Shown in pieces: positions 28,692 to 36,282 of a stretch of 64,000 nt of DNA. The translations under genes and the position numbers were made by a program. The DNA lies in the NCBI GenBank assembly GCA_020850415.1, contig JADZER010000018.1, forward strand, positions 1 to 64,000, in the 5' to 3' direction. The notes under the pieces are model-generated. The model was not told where the DNA came from and did not search any database. It saw only the letters and a list, made by a program, of their open reading frames with translations. Source of the stretch: Phycisphaerales bacterium. GTDB lineage: Bacteria > Planctomycetota > Phycisphaerae > Phycisphaerales > UBA1924. Each line of letters begins with the position of its first letter. The stretch's first letter is position 1.

Positions 28692-29510
28692 TCAGCTCCG
28701 CTTGCCGAGCACCATGCCGACGATCGCGAAGATCACGACCACGCCGGCCATGCCGCCGACCACGGCGTAGAACTGCCCGCCGATGATGCCCGCGACGGGG
28801 GCGAGCGAGCCGGTCATGGCGAAGAGCACGACCGCGATCGCGGCGGCGAGGCAGACGGTCATGCCCAGGGCGATCCCGCCGCCGATGCCGGACCACGCGC
28901 CGTCGTAGGCCTCGGCGAGCACGGGCATGGCGGCGACGCCGGCGCCCCCGGCGGCGGCGGTGTCGGCCTCACCCTCTGATCCCTCGAACAGGGCGGCGGC
29001 CGGGCCTTCCATGATCCCGCTCTCGCCGGCGGGCGAGGTGGCGCCCATGGTCTCCTGGCCGTAGACATCCTCAAGGAGGTCCGCGCCCAGGCTGGTGTCG
29101 TCGGCCTCGCGGGTGAGGTCGAGGAGGCCGGAGCCGGAGCTGGCGCTGTCGAGCTCGAAGCCGGCCTCAACGCCCGAGGCGGTCACCTGCGTCTGGGCGG
29201 AGGGATCGGCCGAGTCGGTGTCGTCGGGGTCGAAGATGCTCATCCCCGTTGACTCTTTGCCCGAGTCGAGCCCCAGGCCCGAGCCCGAGCCGGAGGAGGA
29301 CAGGCTGAGGGGCTCGAGGTCGTCGGAGAGCTTGAGCAGGTCGTCGTCGCCCCCGCCGGCGAGCAGGTCGACCTGCTCCTTCTTGAACATGAGGCGGTCG
29401 CGGTCGCGGAACTCCTGAAGCTGCCCGGTCTCGGCCATCTTCTGGACATCGCCGACGCCCTTGCCGAGCTTCTCCGCCGCTTCCTCGATCGTATAGAACA
29501 TCTTCGCCAT
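28692..29510 (-). CDS. HTH-domain protein with Ser/acidic linker and C-terminal membrane helices
   Basis: This 272-residue protein begins MAKMFYTIEEAAEKLGKGVGD, an excisionase/MerR-like helix-turn-helix (residues ~1-50). A Ser/Gly/Asp-rich linker (~60-200) follows, then two or three C-terminal transmembrane helices (GMTVCLAAAIAVVLFAMTG, GGMAGVVVIFAIVGMVLG). It is a common planctomycete architecture of unknown function; the N-terminal domain may bind protein rather than DNA. AGGAGG lies 9 nt before the ATG at 29510, a strong start. It converges with the secretion operon. Confidence 0.82.
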   Translation of the reverse strand: MAKMFYTIEEAAEKLGKGVGDVQKMAETGQLQEFRDRDRLMFKKEQVDLLAGGGDDDLLKLSDDLEPLSLSSSGSGSGLGLDSGKESTGMSIFDPDDTDSADPSAQTQVTASGVEAGFELDSASSGSGLLDLTREADDTSLGADLLEDVYGQETMGATSPAGESGIMEGPAAALFEGSEGEADTAAAGGAGVAAMPVLAEAYDGAWSGIGGGIALGMTVCLAAAIAVVLFAMTGSLAPVAGIIGGQFYAVVGGMAGVVVIFAIVGMVLGKRS

Positions 29511-29672
29511 CGGGCGTTCCTCCTGCGGGGGTCCGGTTGAGCCCCCCATGCTAGCACAGCGGGTTGGGGGGCGCGAGAGCCCGGATCTCTGGAGCCCGGA
29601 AGGCGTTACGCAGGGGGGATGCCAGGGGTTTCGAGGGCTCAGGAAACCAAGCCCTTATAGGCCCGGGGGTCG

Positions 29673-30845
29673 TCACCTGCGGCGTTTGGCGGCCAGGAGT
29701 CCGGCGGCCATGAGCGGGGCGAGGGAGGCCGGCGCGGGGAGCCGCACCATGTAGGGTTCCCCGTACCCATCCGGGCTGAGGCCGGTGCCGACGAGCGTGA
29801 GCCCGTCCGGAGAGATCCCGGTCACTTCATCGAGGCGCCAGCCCATCGCGGCGACATCGAGCCCGTAATCAGTGCGCAGTACATCGCTGAGCAGGCGCAT
29901 GCCGTCGTCGGGTGTCCAGAGAAACGCGCCCCCTTCGCTGATCCTCCCGTACGCCTTCCCCACCACAGTACTCCCGTCGTTTGTCACATCCATCGCGACG
30001 GTCCTGAAGACCTCCACATCCTGCGGCCAGCCGAGTTGGATGATCTCGCCGTCCGGTGTCCAGAGCACCGCCCGCTCGGCGGAGTCGGTGTCGTCGATCG
30101 GGGTAACGCTCGAGCCGACGGTCCAGAGCCCGTTGTTGGAAACCGCCCGCGCGCTGCTCACGAAGTTGTCGGGGTCAACGGCGCCGAGCCCAACCATCCC
30201 GTCCTCGGGGGTCCAGCGGAAGGCCTGGCTGCCCTCCTCCGAAGTCGAGTAACCCACGATGACGCGACCGTTGGCCGACACATCGTACGCACCGCTTGAG
30301 GGCGTGCCGTCGGACGGGGATATCGTGCCAAGCCCGACCATGCCGTGCTGCTGGGTCCACATGAACGCCTCGGAAGTGATACCGTTCCAACTGTCGGCCT
30401 CGATCGTGCCGTTCCCGACGATCACGCGCCCGTTGTGCGAGACGCCCCGAGCCACGCTGTGGTGCTCGCCTCCCGGCAGGTCGCCGAGCCCGAACATGCC
30501 CGTGCCGGCCGACCACGCGAAGGCCTCCCAGTGCTCCGGGGCCGCCACACCGTGCCCGACGACCCAACCGCCATCCGGCGAGATAGCTCCGGCGTGCGAC
30601 TGGTTGTGGCCTGGCAGCAGGCCCAGCCCCACCATGCCAATCTCGGAATCCCAGCGGTACGCCTCTCCTGCGAAACCAACATAGCTCCGGCTGGTTCCGG
30701 CGACGAAGCCGCCATACGCAGACACATCAGCCGCATCGCTGTGGGGATATGGCCCGGGCAAGTGGCCGAGGGAGATGAACTGGGCGGTTTGGGCGCTCGC
30801 GAGCGCTGACGCGAGAAGTACCCCACCAAACGCAAGATAACGCAT
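29673..30845 (-). CDS. HAF-repeat secreted protein with PEP-CTERM-like tail
   Basis: This 390-residue secreted protein is built of about seven HAF-type repeats (DVSAYGGFVAGTS, ISPDGGWVVGHG, VSHNGRVIVGNG, VSANGRVIVGYS, AFRWTPEDGMVGLG) forming a propeller-like structure. The N-terminus is a signal peptide (FGGVLLASALASA/QT). The C-terminus PAPASLAPLMAAGLLAAKRRR, here in outline Pro-x-Pro, hydrophobic helix, RRR, resembles a PEP-CTERM exosortase sorting signal. AGGAG precedes the ATG at 30845. Function is unknown; such proteins are extracellular in Phycisphaerae. Confidence 0.88.
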   Translation of the reverse strand: MRYLAFGGVLLASALASAQTAQFISLGHLPGPYPHSDAADVSAYGGFVAGTSRSYVGFAGEAYRWDSEIGMVGLGLLPGHNQSHAGAISPDGGWVVGHGVAAPEHWEAFAWSAGTGMFGLGDLPGGEHHSVARGVSHNGRVIVGNGTIEADSWNGITSEAFMWTQQHGMVGLGTISPSDGTPSSGAYDVSANGRVIVGYSTSEEGSQAFRWTPEDGMVGLGAVDPDNFVSSARAVSNNGLWTVGSSVTPIDDTDSAERAVLWTPDGEIIQLGWPQDVEVFRTVAMDVTNDGSTVVGKAYGRISEGGAFLWTPDDGMRLLSDVLRTDYGLDVAAMGWRLDEVTGISPDGLTLVGTGLSPDGYGEPYMVRLPAPASLAPLMAAGLLAAKRRR

Positions 30846-30915
30846 CGATCACTCTCCTGGGTGGGGCCGGATTGCGCCGCGTGCGCCATCGCGCGCGGCG
30901 CCAGTTCAAGACTGG

Positions 30916-31260
30916 TTACGGACTGATCGACAGCGCGTTGATGACGACGCTGATCGTGCCCTCGAGGTAGCTGCTCCCGTGGTTCGCGGTGAGGACATCG
31001 CCGAAGCCGTCCTGGTCCATGTCGGCGATGATGATGCGGACCGGGTATTCAACATCGCCGGAGCCGTCGTCGAGCGGCACCTCATAGTCCGAATCGGTGT
31101 CGGACCACTCGAGCTGTCCGTTGCCTTCGCCCAGAAGCACCTGCCTCTGGATCGCGCGCGGCTGCGCGTTCTCGGATCACATCTCCGGGACGATCTCTAC
31201 TACCACCTGATACTGTCCGGGGAAACACATGTTGCCAAGGATTCCACGAGATTGCGGTGT
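30916..31260 (-). pseudogene. Remnant of a VCBS/FG-GAP repeat protein
   Basis: On the minus strand the frame ending at 30916 reads VLLGEGNGQLEW...IIIADMDQDGFGDVLTANHG...TISVVINAL, a recognisable VCBS/FG-GAP repeat with a DxDxDG calcium loop. It is preceded in frame by a TGA stop near 31175 and by no signal peptide or start with a ribosome-binding site. The match is confined to about 75 residues, so this looks like the 3' end of a decayed surface protein gene. A short functional gene starting at the GTG just upstream of 31140 is possible but unlikely. Confidence 0.5.
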
Positions 31261-31399
31261 TGCCCCACAATCCTGTGCCAGACCAGGAGGGCCCCACGAC
31301 AGAATCGTGGCACCGCTGGCGGGGTGTGCTGGGCCTCCGGCCTCCCGCTCCCCACTCCCGTCGCGGCGGCCCCTGTGCTCGGTCCGCGCCAGAGCGAGC

Positions 31400-32254
31400 C
31401 TACCCGATCGGGCGCATCACGCTCACCGCCGCGAAGAGGCCAACCACCTCCTCGCGGGGCAGCGTCTTGGACGGGTACGCGGGGTTGAGCGGCTGGAGGC
31501 GGATGAGTTCTTCTCCGCCCGGGCCGGCCTCGAAGAACACACGCTTGAAGGTGGTCTCGTCGTCGGGGGCGATGCGGGCGAAGCAGTCGGCGCCGTTCCG
31601 GATGTCTCGGGCCGGTGAGAAGATCACGATGTCCCCCTCGCGGTAGTCGGGCGTCATGGAGTCGCCGACGACCCGGGCCGCGAAGGCGTCGGGGTCGGAC
31701 AGGTCGGGGCACCGGACATACTCGTCGGCGACGCCGACGGGGTAGCCCAGGTCGGTGAATTCGCGCGGGTAGCCCGCCTGGACCTTGTTGATCACCGGCA
31801 CCTCCACCGGCAGGGCCACCAGGTCCGGCCCGGATTCCCCGGGGGGGCTCAGGCGGTCGATCAGGCGCCGGAGCTCGCCGGAGCGGTACGCCGCGTCGAG
31901 CGAGGAGCCCGGCACGCCGCCGGCCCGGAGGAGGTCCGCGAGCTTTCCCGCGGCGTGCTGTCTGTGGCGCAGCTCGGTCAGCTCGCGTCGGATCCCCGTG
32001 GGCGTCGCCTGCAGGTCGGCGAGGCGGGAGAGCGTGCCGGGCGCGGCGCGGAGGGCATCCTCGAGCGCGCGCACAACCCCGGTTGTCGGCGGCCCGCAGC
32101 GCCCGTTCTCGATCGTGGACAGGTAGCTCTTGGAGCAGCCGACCCGCTGGGCCAGGGCCTCGAGGCTCAACCCCGCCGCCGCACGCAGCTCGCGCACTCT
32201 CTCGCCCAGGCGCTCCGACCCCGGCCCCGCGCGCGGCTCCCCTATCCAGCTCAT
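31400..32254 (-). CDS. XRE-family HTH / S24 (LexA-like) self-cleaving repressor
   Basis: This 284-residue repressor has an N-terminal XRE helix-turn-helix (residues ~17-72; LSLEALAQRVGCSKSYLSTI) and a C-terminal S24 peptidase domain. The expected self-cleavage bond is A160-G161 (VQAGYP), with catalytic S199 (GDSMTP) and K237 (TFKRVFFE), all present. This predicts RecA-stimulated autocleavage and SOS induction, like lambda CI. The ATG at 32254 has GGGAGG 7 nt upstream; the longer frame to 32296 lacks one. It is divergent from the cassette's other genes across a 185-bp region with inverted half-sites. Confidence 0.93.
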   Translation of the reverse strand: MSWIGEPRAGPGSERLGERVRELRAAAGLSLEALAQRVGCSKSYLSTIENGRCGPPTTGVVRALEDALRAAPGTLSRLADLQATPTGIRRELTELRHRQHAAGKLADLLRAGGVPGSSLDAAYRSGELRRLIDRLSPPGESGPDLVALPVEVPVINKVQAGYPREFTDLGYPVGVADEYVRCPDLSDPDAFAARVVGDSMTPDYREGDIVIFSPARDIRNGADCFARIAPDDETTFKRVFFEAGPGGEELIRLQPLNPAYPSKTLPREEVVGLFAAVSVMRPIG

Positions 32255-32356
32255 GCCCGGCCTCCCTTCGGCGAGGAATCTCGCCCCGATGTCCACGCTT
32301 GTGCGCTACTTCCGCGACATGCCGTACAAATGCCTTGCAAAGTGTACTCCACCCTG

Positions 32357-32392
32357 CGAACATATGGCAAGTGTTCGAAGTCTATTGAACAC
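32357..32392. promoter_or_regulatory. Putative repressor operator: alternating GAACA/TGTTC half-sites
   Basis: Three half-sites lie between the divergent genes: CGAACA at 32357-32362, TGTTCG at 32372-32377 and GAACAC at 32387-32392, each 15 bp from the next (start to start) in alternating orientation. The first two make CGAAC-N11-GTTCG, reminiscent of the Gram-positive LexA box CGAAC-N4-GTTCG but with a longer spacer. On the minus strand TTGCCA and TACACT, 18 bp apart (spanning about 32339-32368), could be the repressor promoter overlapping this operator. Confidence 0.5.
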
Positions 32393-32439
32393 CGGATTGG
32401 CCCCGGGTGCAAGCCCCTGGACGGGGAATGGAGGGCAGA

Positions 32440-32925
32440 ATGCTGGGATCACCCGTTGTCGAACGCACCGCCACCAGGCAGAGCCGGCTGGACCTTCGCC
32501 GGGGAATCCGCCGGGAGTTCGCAGCTGCCCTGGTGGAGCGGGCGGCCCATCTGCCCGAGCCCGACCGGTTGCTCATCGAGGGGGTCTTCCGCGACGGGCG
32601 TTCGATCGCCCAGATTGCGGAGGTGTGGATCAAGAATCCGGACCCGGCGTACACGCCCAAGTCGCTCCGGCGCCGGCTGCACAGGCTGGTGGAGCGGCTG
32701 CGGTCGCCGGCGTTCGCGTTGGTGGCGCAGCACCGTGATCGGTGGAACCCGCCGATGGCGCGGGTGGCGACGGCGTGCGTGCTGCAGGGTCGCTCGCTGC
32801 GCGAGGCCGCGGAGTTGTTGGGGATGTCGCTGCACACAGTGCGGCGTCATCTGGACGCGGTGACGGCGATCGCCGAGGCCTTCTATGGCGGCCACCGCCT
32901 GGACCCGCGCGGGGTGGGGGGATGA
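32440..32925 (+). CDS. Double HTH protein (sigma region 4-like)
   Basis: This 161-residue protein has two helix-turn-helix segments: RDGRSIAQIAEVW followed by TPKSLRRRLHRLVERL, and LQGRSLREAAELLGMSLHTVRRHLDAV. Both resemble sigma-70 region 4 or LuxR-type HTHs; no region 2 is present, so it is not a complete sigma factor. It probably regulates the cassette or acts as a small-terminase-like DNA-recognition protein. The ATG at 32440 has GGAGGG 5 nt upstream, better than the GTG at 32407 or ATG at 32428. Its stop overlaps the ABC ATPase start (ATGA). Confidence 0.78.
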   Translation: MLGSPVVERTATRQSRLDLRRGIRREFAAALVERAAHLPEPDRLLIEGVFRDGRSIAQIAEVWIKNPDPAYTPKSLRRRLHRLVERLRSPAFALVAQHRDRWNPPMARVATACVLQGRSLREAAELLGMSLHTVRRHLDAVTAIAEAFYGGHRLDPRGVGG

Positions 32926-33599
32926 GCGGGGTGGCTGGGCAGGTCGGTGGGCGGGTTGCGCGGCGCGCCCCCGTGTCGGAGCGTCTGCTCCGGGCGCTGG
33001 CGTCGTTCGGCCTGCTCGTGGGGGAGGCGACGGGGGCGCCGCGCCCGGGCTTCGACGGCTCGGTCGTCGGGCGGGTGCTCGGGCTTGGGCCGGGCGCGGT
33101 CGTCCTGTGCACCGGCCCGAGCGGTTGCGGCAAGTCGACGCTGCTCCGGGCGGTGGGCGACGCGGCGCGGGCGCGGGGTACGCCGGTGATCGACGCGTCG
33201 GCGCTGCTCCGGGCCGCCGCGCCGGGGCGCCCGGTCATCGATCTGGTCCCGCTGCCGGTGGGACGGGCGATGCGTGTGCTGGCCGGCGCGGGGCTGGGGG
33301 AGGCGACGCTGTGGGCGCGGTCGCGCTCGGAGCTCTCGGAGGGCCAGCGGGCCCGGCTCGGGCTCGCCCTGGCGATGGCCGGCGCGGGCGTGCTGGGGCC
33401 TCGTCCCTCGCTGGTGGTGCTCGACGAGTTCTGCTCGACGCTGGACCGGGTGACGGCGCGGTGTGTCGCGCACACGCTGCGCCGGTGGGCGGGGGCGAGC
33501 CCCTGCGTGGTGCTGTGCGCCACGGCGCACGAGGACCTGCTGGCCGACCTTGCTCCCGACCTTCATATCCGACCCATTGCGCCGGAGGGCACGCCGTGA
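32922..33599 (+). CDS. ABC-type ATPase, COG2401-like, phage-associated
   Basis: This 225-residue soluble ABC ATPase has all core motifs: Walker A GPSGCGKST (65-73), signature LSEGQ (138-142), Walker B LVVLDEF (164-170; D168, E169), D-loop STLD (172-175) and H203 (ATAHEDL). The DEFCSTLDRVTA block and the LSEGQRARLGLA form differ from transporters and match, from memory, the ATPase half of COG2401, a family in which an ABC ATPase is fused to an acetyltransferase. Here the acetyltransferase is the next gene, overlapping by 4 bp. No transmembrane partner exists, so transport is unlikely. Start ATG 32922. Confidence 0.82.
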   Translation: MSGVAGQVGGRVARRAPVSERLLRALASFGLLVGEATGAPRPGFDGSVVGRVLGLGPGAVVLCTGPSGCGKSTLLRAVGDAARARGTPVIDASALLRAAAPGRPVIDLVPLPVGRAMRVLAGAGLGEATLWARSRSELSEGQRARLGLALAMAGAGVLGPRPSLVVLDEFCSTLDRVTARCVAHTLRRWAGASPCVVLCATAHEDLLADLAPDLHIRPIAPEGTP

Positions 33600-34306
33600 C
33601 GAACGCGACGCTCAGCGAGACGATCACCCTCGGTCCCGGCACGCGGGGCGACTACGACGCGCTCGCCGGGCTGCACTACCGGGCCGGGCCGCCGGCGACG
33701 ATCGCGAGGCGGGAGGACGGGTCGGCGTGCATCCTCGCGGCCCGCGACGGGGAGGGGCGCCTCGCCGGCGTGCTGGTCGTCAGCATGCCGACGCTCAACG
33801 GGTCGTGGCGGCAGCTCGCGTGGCCGGGCGCGTACGGGGGCGCGGACAAGCGGCGCAACGCCCACGAGCTGAACAGCTCGGTGCGGTGCATCTCGCGGGT
33901 GATCGTCGGGGCGCGGTTCCGGGGGCTGGGCATCGCGACCCGGCTCGTGCGGGGCTACCTGGCCGGCCCGCTCACGGCGCGGACCGAGGCGGTCGCCGCG
34001 ATGGGCCGGGTGTGCCCGTTCTTCGAGGCGGCGGGGATGACGCCCTACCCGCTGGCGCCGAGCGCGCGGGACGCCCGGCTGCTCGACGCCCTCGCCAGCC
34101 TCGGGCTGGAGGCCTGGGAGGTCCTGGCGCCCGGGGCGGCGGCGGGGGCGATCGCCCGGGCGCCGTGGCTGGCCCGCGAGGCGCGGGTCTGGGCGAACGG
34201 CTCGCGCGCGTCGCGCAGACACCTTCACACCGAGCCTGCGCGCCTGCTGACTCTCGCGGCCCTGCACGGGGCGGAACAACCCATCGCGTACGCACACGGA
34301 GGATGA
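33596..34306 (+). CDS. GNAT acetyltransferase-like protein, COG2401-like partner
   Basis: This 236-residue GNAT-fold protein has the acetyl-CoA loop RGLGIA at 109-114 after the strand CISRVIVGARF, and EAVAAMGRVCPFFEAAGM at 131-148, a block I associate with the acetyltransferase half of COG2401. The phage Mu Mom protein, which modifies adenine in DNA, is a distant GNAT relative. A DNA-modification role is therefore conceivable but unproven. The GTG start at 33596 has GGAGGG 6 nt upstream and overlaps the ATPase stop, so the two are made together. The stop lies within the ribosome-binding region of the next gene. Confidence 0.8.
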   Translation: MTNATLSETITLGPGTRGDYDALAGLHYRAGPPATIARREDGSACILAARDGEGRLAGVLVVSMPTLNGSWRQLAWPGAYGGADKRRNAHELNSSVRCISRVIVGARFRGLGIATRLVRGYLAGPLTARTEAVAAMGRVCPFFEAAGMTPYPLAPSARDARLLDALASLGLEAWEVLAPGAAAGAIARAPWLAREARVWANGSRASRRHLHTEPARLLTLAALHGAEQPIAYAHGG

Positions 34307-34308
34307 CC

Positions 34309-34545
34309 ATGACGCAGATCCCGCTCTTCCCGGCGCACGGCGCCACGCCCGCCGCACCCGACGCGACTGATGCGTTCCCCCCGCCCGACCGGCGCACGCC
34401 GGCCGAGCCGCCGGACCTGCGCGACCTGCGCCACCCGCTGACCTTCTTCGTCACCGGGCGCGAGCGGGCGCGGATCCTGCGGGCGCTGCGCCGGCTCGAC
34501 GGCGACCGGGCGTTCGCGCTGATGCGGGCGCTCAATCTCGCGTGA
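34309..34545 (+). CDS. Small cassette protein (78 aa)
   Basis: This 78-residue protein starts MTQIPLFPAHG, has a Pro/Ala-rich middle and ends with a helical, basic segment HPLTFFVTGRERARILRALRR...FALMRALNLA. I recall similar small proteins next to ABC/GNAT pairs in phages but cannot name a family. Its conserved part may bind the partner proteins or DNA. GGAGG lies 6 nt before the ATG at 34309; the ATG at 34303 is too close to that site. Confidence 0.65.
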   Translation: MTQIPLFPAHGATPAAPDATDAFPPPDRRTPAEPPDLRDLRHPLTFFVTGRERARILRALRRLDGDRAFALMRALNLA

Positions 34546-34565
34546 TTCGAGCCACGACCTGGACC

Positions 34566-34642
34566 GTGTGCCACGGCTCTTTGAGCCGTGCTGCACCGGG
34601 GCGCTCACACGATCAGACACGGCCGGCACGGCCGTGGCACAC
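34566..34642. repeat. Two REP-like palindromes between cassette genes
   Basis: TGCCACGGCTC-TTT-GAGCCGTGCTGCA lies at about 34569-34594, and a CACGGCCGGCACGGCCGTGGCACAC-type palindrome at 34617-34642. The second matches the one embedded in the cytochrome gene at 12611-12642. Open frames starting at 34542 and 34568 here are repeat-derived. Confidence 0.8.
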
Positions 34643-34714
34643 GCAAACCGACGCATACGAACCGATCCGCACCTACCGGCACTCCCCCGCCGGGCAACAC
34701 CCAACGGGGGATCC

Positions 34715-36244
34715 ATGCCCACACCGCGCACCGGCACCGATGACCACACCGAGACGAGGATCCGATTCCCTTCCACACTCACGGAGCTGCACGACTGGCT
34801 CGCCGACGCCCTCGGCATCCGCCTCGCGCGGGAGCCCGTGACCGAGGGCCACCAGACGCCCGGCGCGTACATCGAGCATGTGTTCTTCGAGGGCGGGCGC
34901 CTGCTCGCGGGCGGGGCGGGCGCGGGGGGCCCGCCTCTCGACTGCGTTGTCTGGGCCAATCGGGGCGGGGGCAAGACCTTCCTGGGCGCGCTGGCCACCA
35001 TGCTCGACCTGGTGTTCAAGCCCGGGATCGAGGTCCGCATCCTCGGCGGGTCGCTCGAGCAGTCCAAGCGCATGCTCGCGCACCTGCGGGCGCTCTTTCA
35101 GCGCCCCGCGCTGGCCCCCATGCTCGACGGGCGGATCACCGAGCGGCGGGTGCGTCTGACCAACGGCTCGTGCGCGGAGGTCCTCGCGCAGTCCGAGACC
35201 AGCGTTCGCGGCACGCGGGTGCAGAAGCTCCGGTGCGACGAGGTCGAGCTGTTCGACCCGGAGGTGTGGGAGGCCGCGCAGCTCACCACGCGGTCGGCCG
35301 ACATCACCCTCACCGACGGTCGCACTGTGGAGGTGCCGGGCTCGATCGAGTGCCTCTCGACGATGCACCGGCCGTACGGCCTGATGCACCGTGTGGTCGG
35401 GGACGCCCGCGACGGGGCGCGGTCGCTGTTCCGCTGGGGGCTGGTCGATGTGCTCGAGCGCTGCGGGCCGGTGCGGGAGTGCGTGGGGTGCGCGCTGCGC
35501 CCGGAGTGCGCCGGGCGCGCCAAGCACGAGCGCCAGGCCGGGCACATCCGCATCGAGGACGCGCTGCGGATGAAGGGCCGGGTGGGGGCGGCGACCTGGG
35601 AGTCGGAGATGCTGTGCCTGCGGGCGCGCCGGAGCGACTCGGTGTTCCCGGAGTTCGACCGTGCGGTGCATGTGGTGGGGGAGGGGGCATGGGCGCCGCC
35701 TCGGGGGCGGGTGCTGGCGGGGATGGACTTCGGCTTCCGCGCGCCGACGGTGGTGCTGTGGGCGGTGGAGGATGGGGCCGGGGCGCTGTGGGTGCTCGCC
35801 GAGCGGGTGCTGGCCGAGACGGTGCTCGAGGAGCACGCCCGGGCGATCGTCGCCGGGCCGGGCGTGGACGGGCTCTGCGGCAGGCCGGAGTGGGTGGGGG
35901 TCGACCCGGCGGGGGGCCAGCGCAGCGGCCAGACCGGCGTGAGCGATTCAGCCGTGCTGCGCCGGGCGGGTCTCACGGTGCACGAGAAGACGCTGAGGCA
36001 GCGGGTGGGGATCTCGCTGGTCCGCGCGCGGCTCGCGCCGGCCTCGGGCGGCCCGGCGCGCCTGTTCGTGCATGCGCGCTGCGCGCACCTCATCGAGTGC
36101 CTGGAGCGGCACCACTACCCGGTGGAGGACCCAGAGAGCATGGTGCCGGTGAAGGATGGGACGGACCATGCGTGCGATGCGCTGCGGTACCTGGTGCAGA
36201 ACCTGGACCACCGGTACGAGACGAGGCGGGGGAGCTACCTGTGA
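34715..36244 (+). CDS. Phage terminase large subunit
   Basis: This 509-residue packaging motor has the ATPase Walker A WANRGGGKT (80-88), Walker B LRCDEVE (172-178) and coupling motif CLSTMHR (213-219). The C-terminal RNase H-like nuclease has acidic residues D338 (GMDFGF), D397 (VGVDPAGG) and D484/D488 (GTDHACDAL). Both activities look intact. A Cys cluster C250-x5-C256-x2-C259-x5-C265 between the domains may form a zinc knuckle. The ATG at 34715 follows GGGGG; the frame from 34568 runs through repeats. No small terminase or portal is adjacent. The length is normal for the family. Confidence 0.9.
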   Translation: MPTPRTGTDDHTETRIRFPSTLTELHDWLADALGIRLAREPVTEGHQTPGAYIEHVFFEGGRLLAGGAGAGGPPLDCVVWANRGGGKTFLGALATMLDLVFKPGIEVRILGGSLEQSKRMLAHLRALFQRPALAPMLDGRITERRVRLTNGSCAEVLAQSETSVRGTRVQKLRCDEVELFDPEVWEAAQLTTRSADITLTDGRTVEVPGSIECLSTMHRPYGLMHRVVGDARDGARSLFRWGLVDVLERCGPVRECVGCALRPECAGRAKHERQAGHIRIEDALRMKGRVGAATWESEMLCLRARRSDSVFPEFDRAVHVVGEGAWAPPRGRVLAGMDFGFRAPTVVLWAVEDGAGALWVLAERVLAETVLEEHARAIVAGPGVDGLCGRPEWVGVDPAGGQRSGQTGVSDSAVLRRAGLTVHEKTLRQRVGISLVRARLAPASGGPARLFVHARCAHLIECLERHHYPVEDPESMVPVKDGTDHACDALRYLVQNLDHRYETRRGSYL

Positions 36245-36282
36245 CCGGAGCCCGAACTCAACGCATGCTCAAGCCTCAGGCC

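Larger units (their letters stand above)
31400..36244. mobile_element. Phage-like cassette: repressor / HTH / ABC ATPase / GNAT / small protein / terminase
   Basis: Six genes form a compact unit: one repressor gene leftward and five genes rightward with ATGA/GTGA overlaps among the first three. The content (S24 repressor, terminase large subunit) is phage-derived, but no portal, capsid, tail, integrase or small-terminase gene occurs in the window. No attachment-site repeats or tRNA were seen at the edges, and base composition matches the surroundings. It may be a prophage remnant, a satellite, a gene-transfer-agent fragment or a domesticated system. Confidence 0.65.

Noticed and set aside
32922-33599. 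ABC ATPase considered as a transporter component
   Set aside because: No membrane partner nearby, short soluble protein, and the DEFCSTLDRVTA motif is of the COG2401 rather than the transporter type.
34568-34714. Upstream extension of the terminase to 34568
   Set aside because: The extension is encoded by REP palindromes; the ATG at 34715 with GGGGG upstream is a better start.
31400-36244. Considered a complete prophage
   Set aside because: No integrase, portal, capsid, tail, lysis or replication gene, and flanking genes are ordinary chromosomal genes within a few hundred bases.
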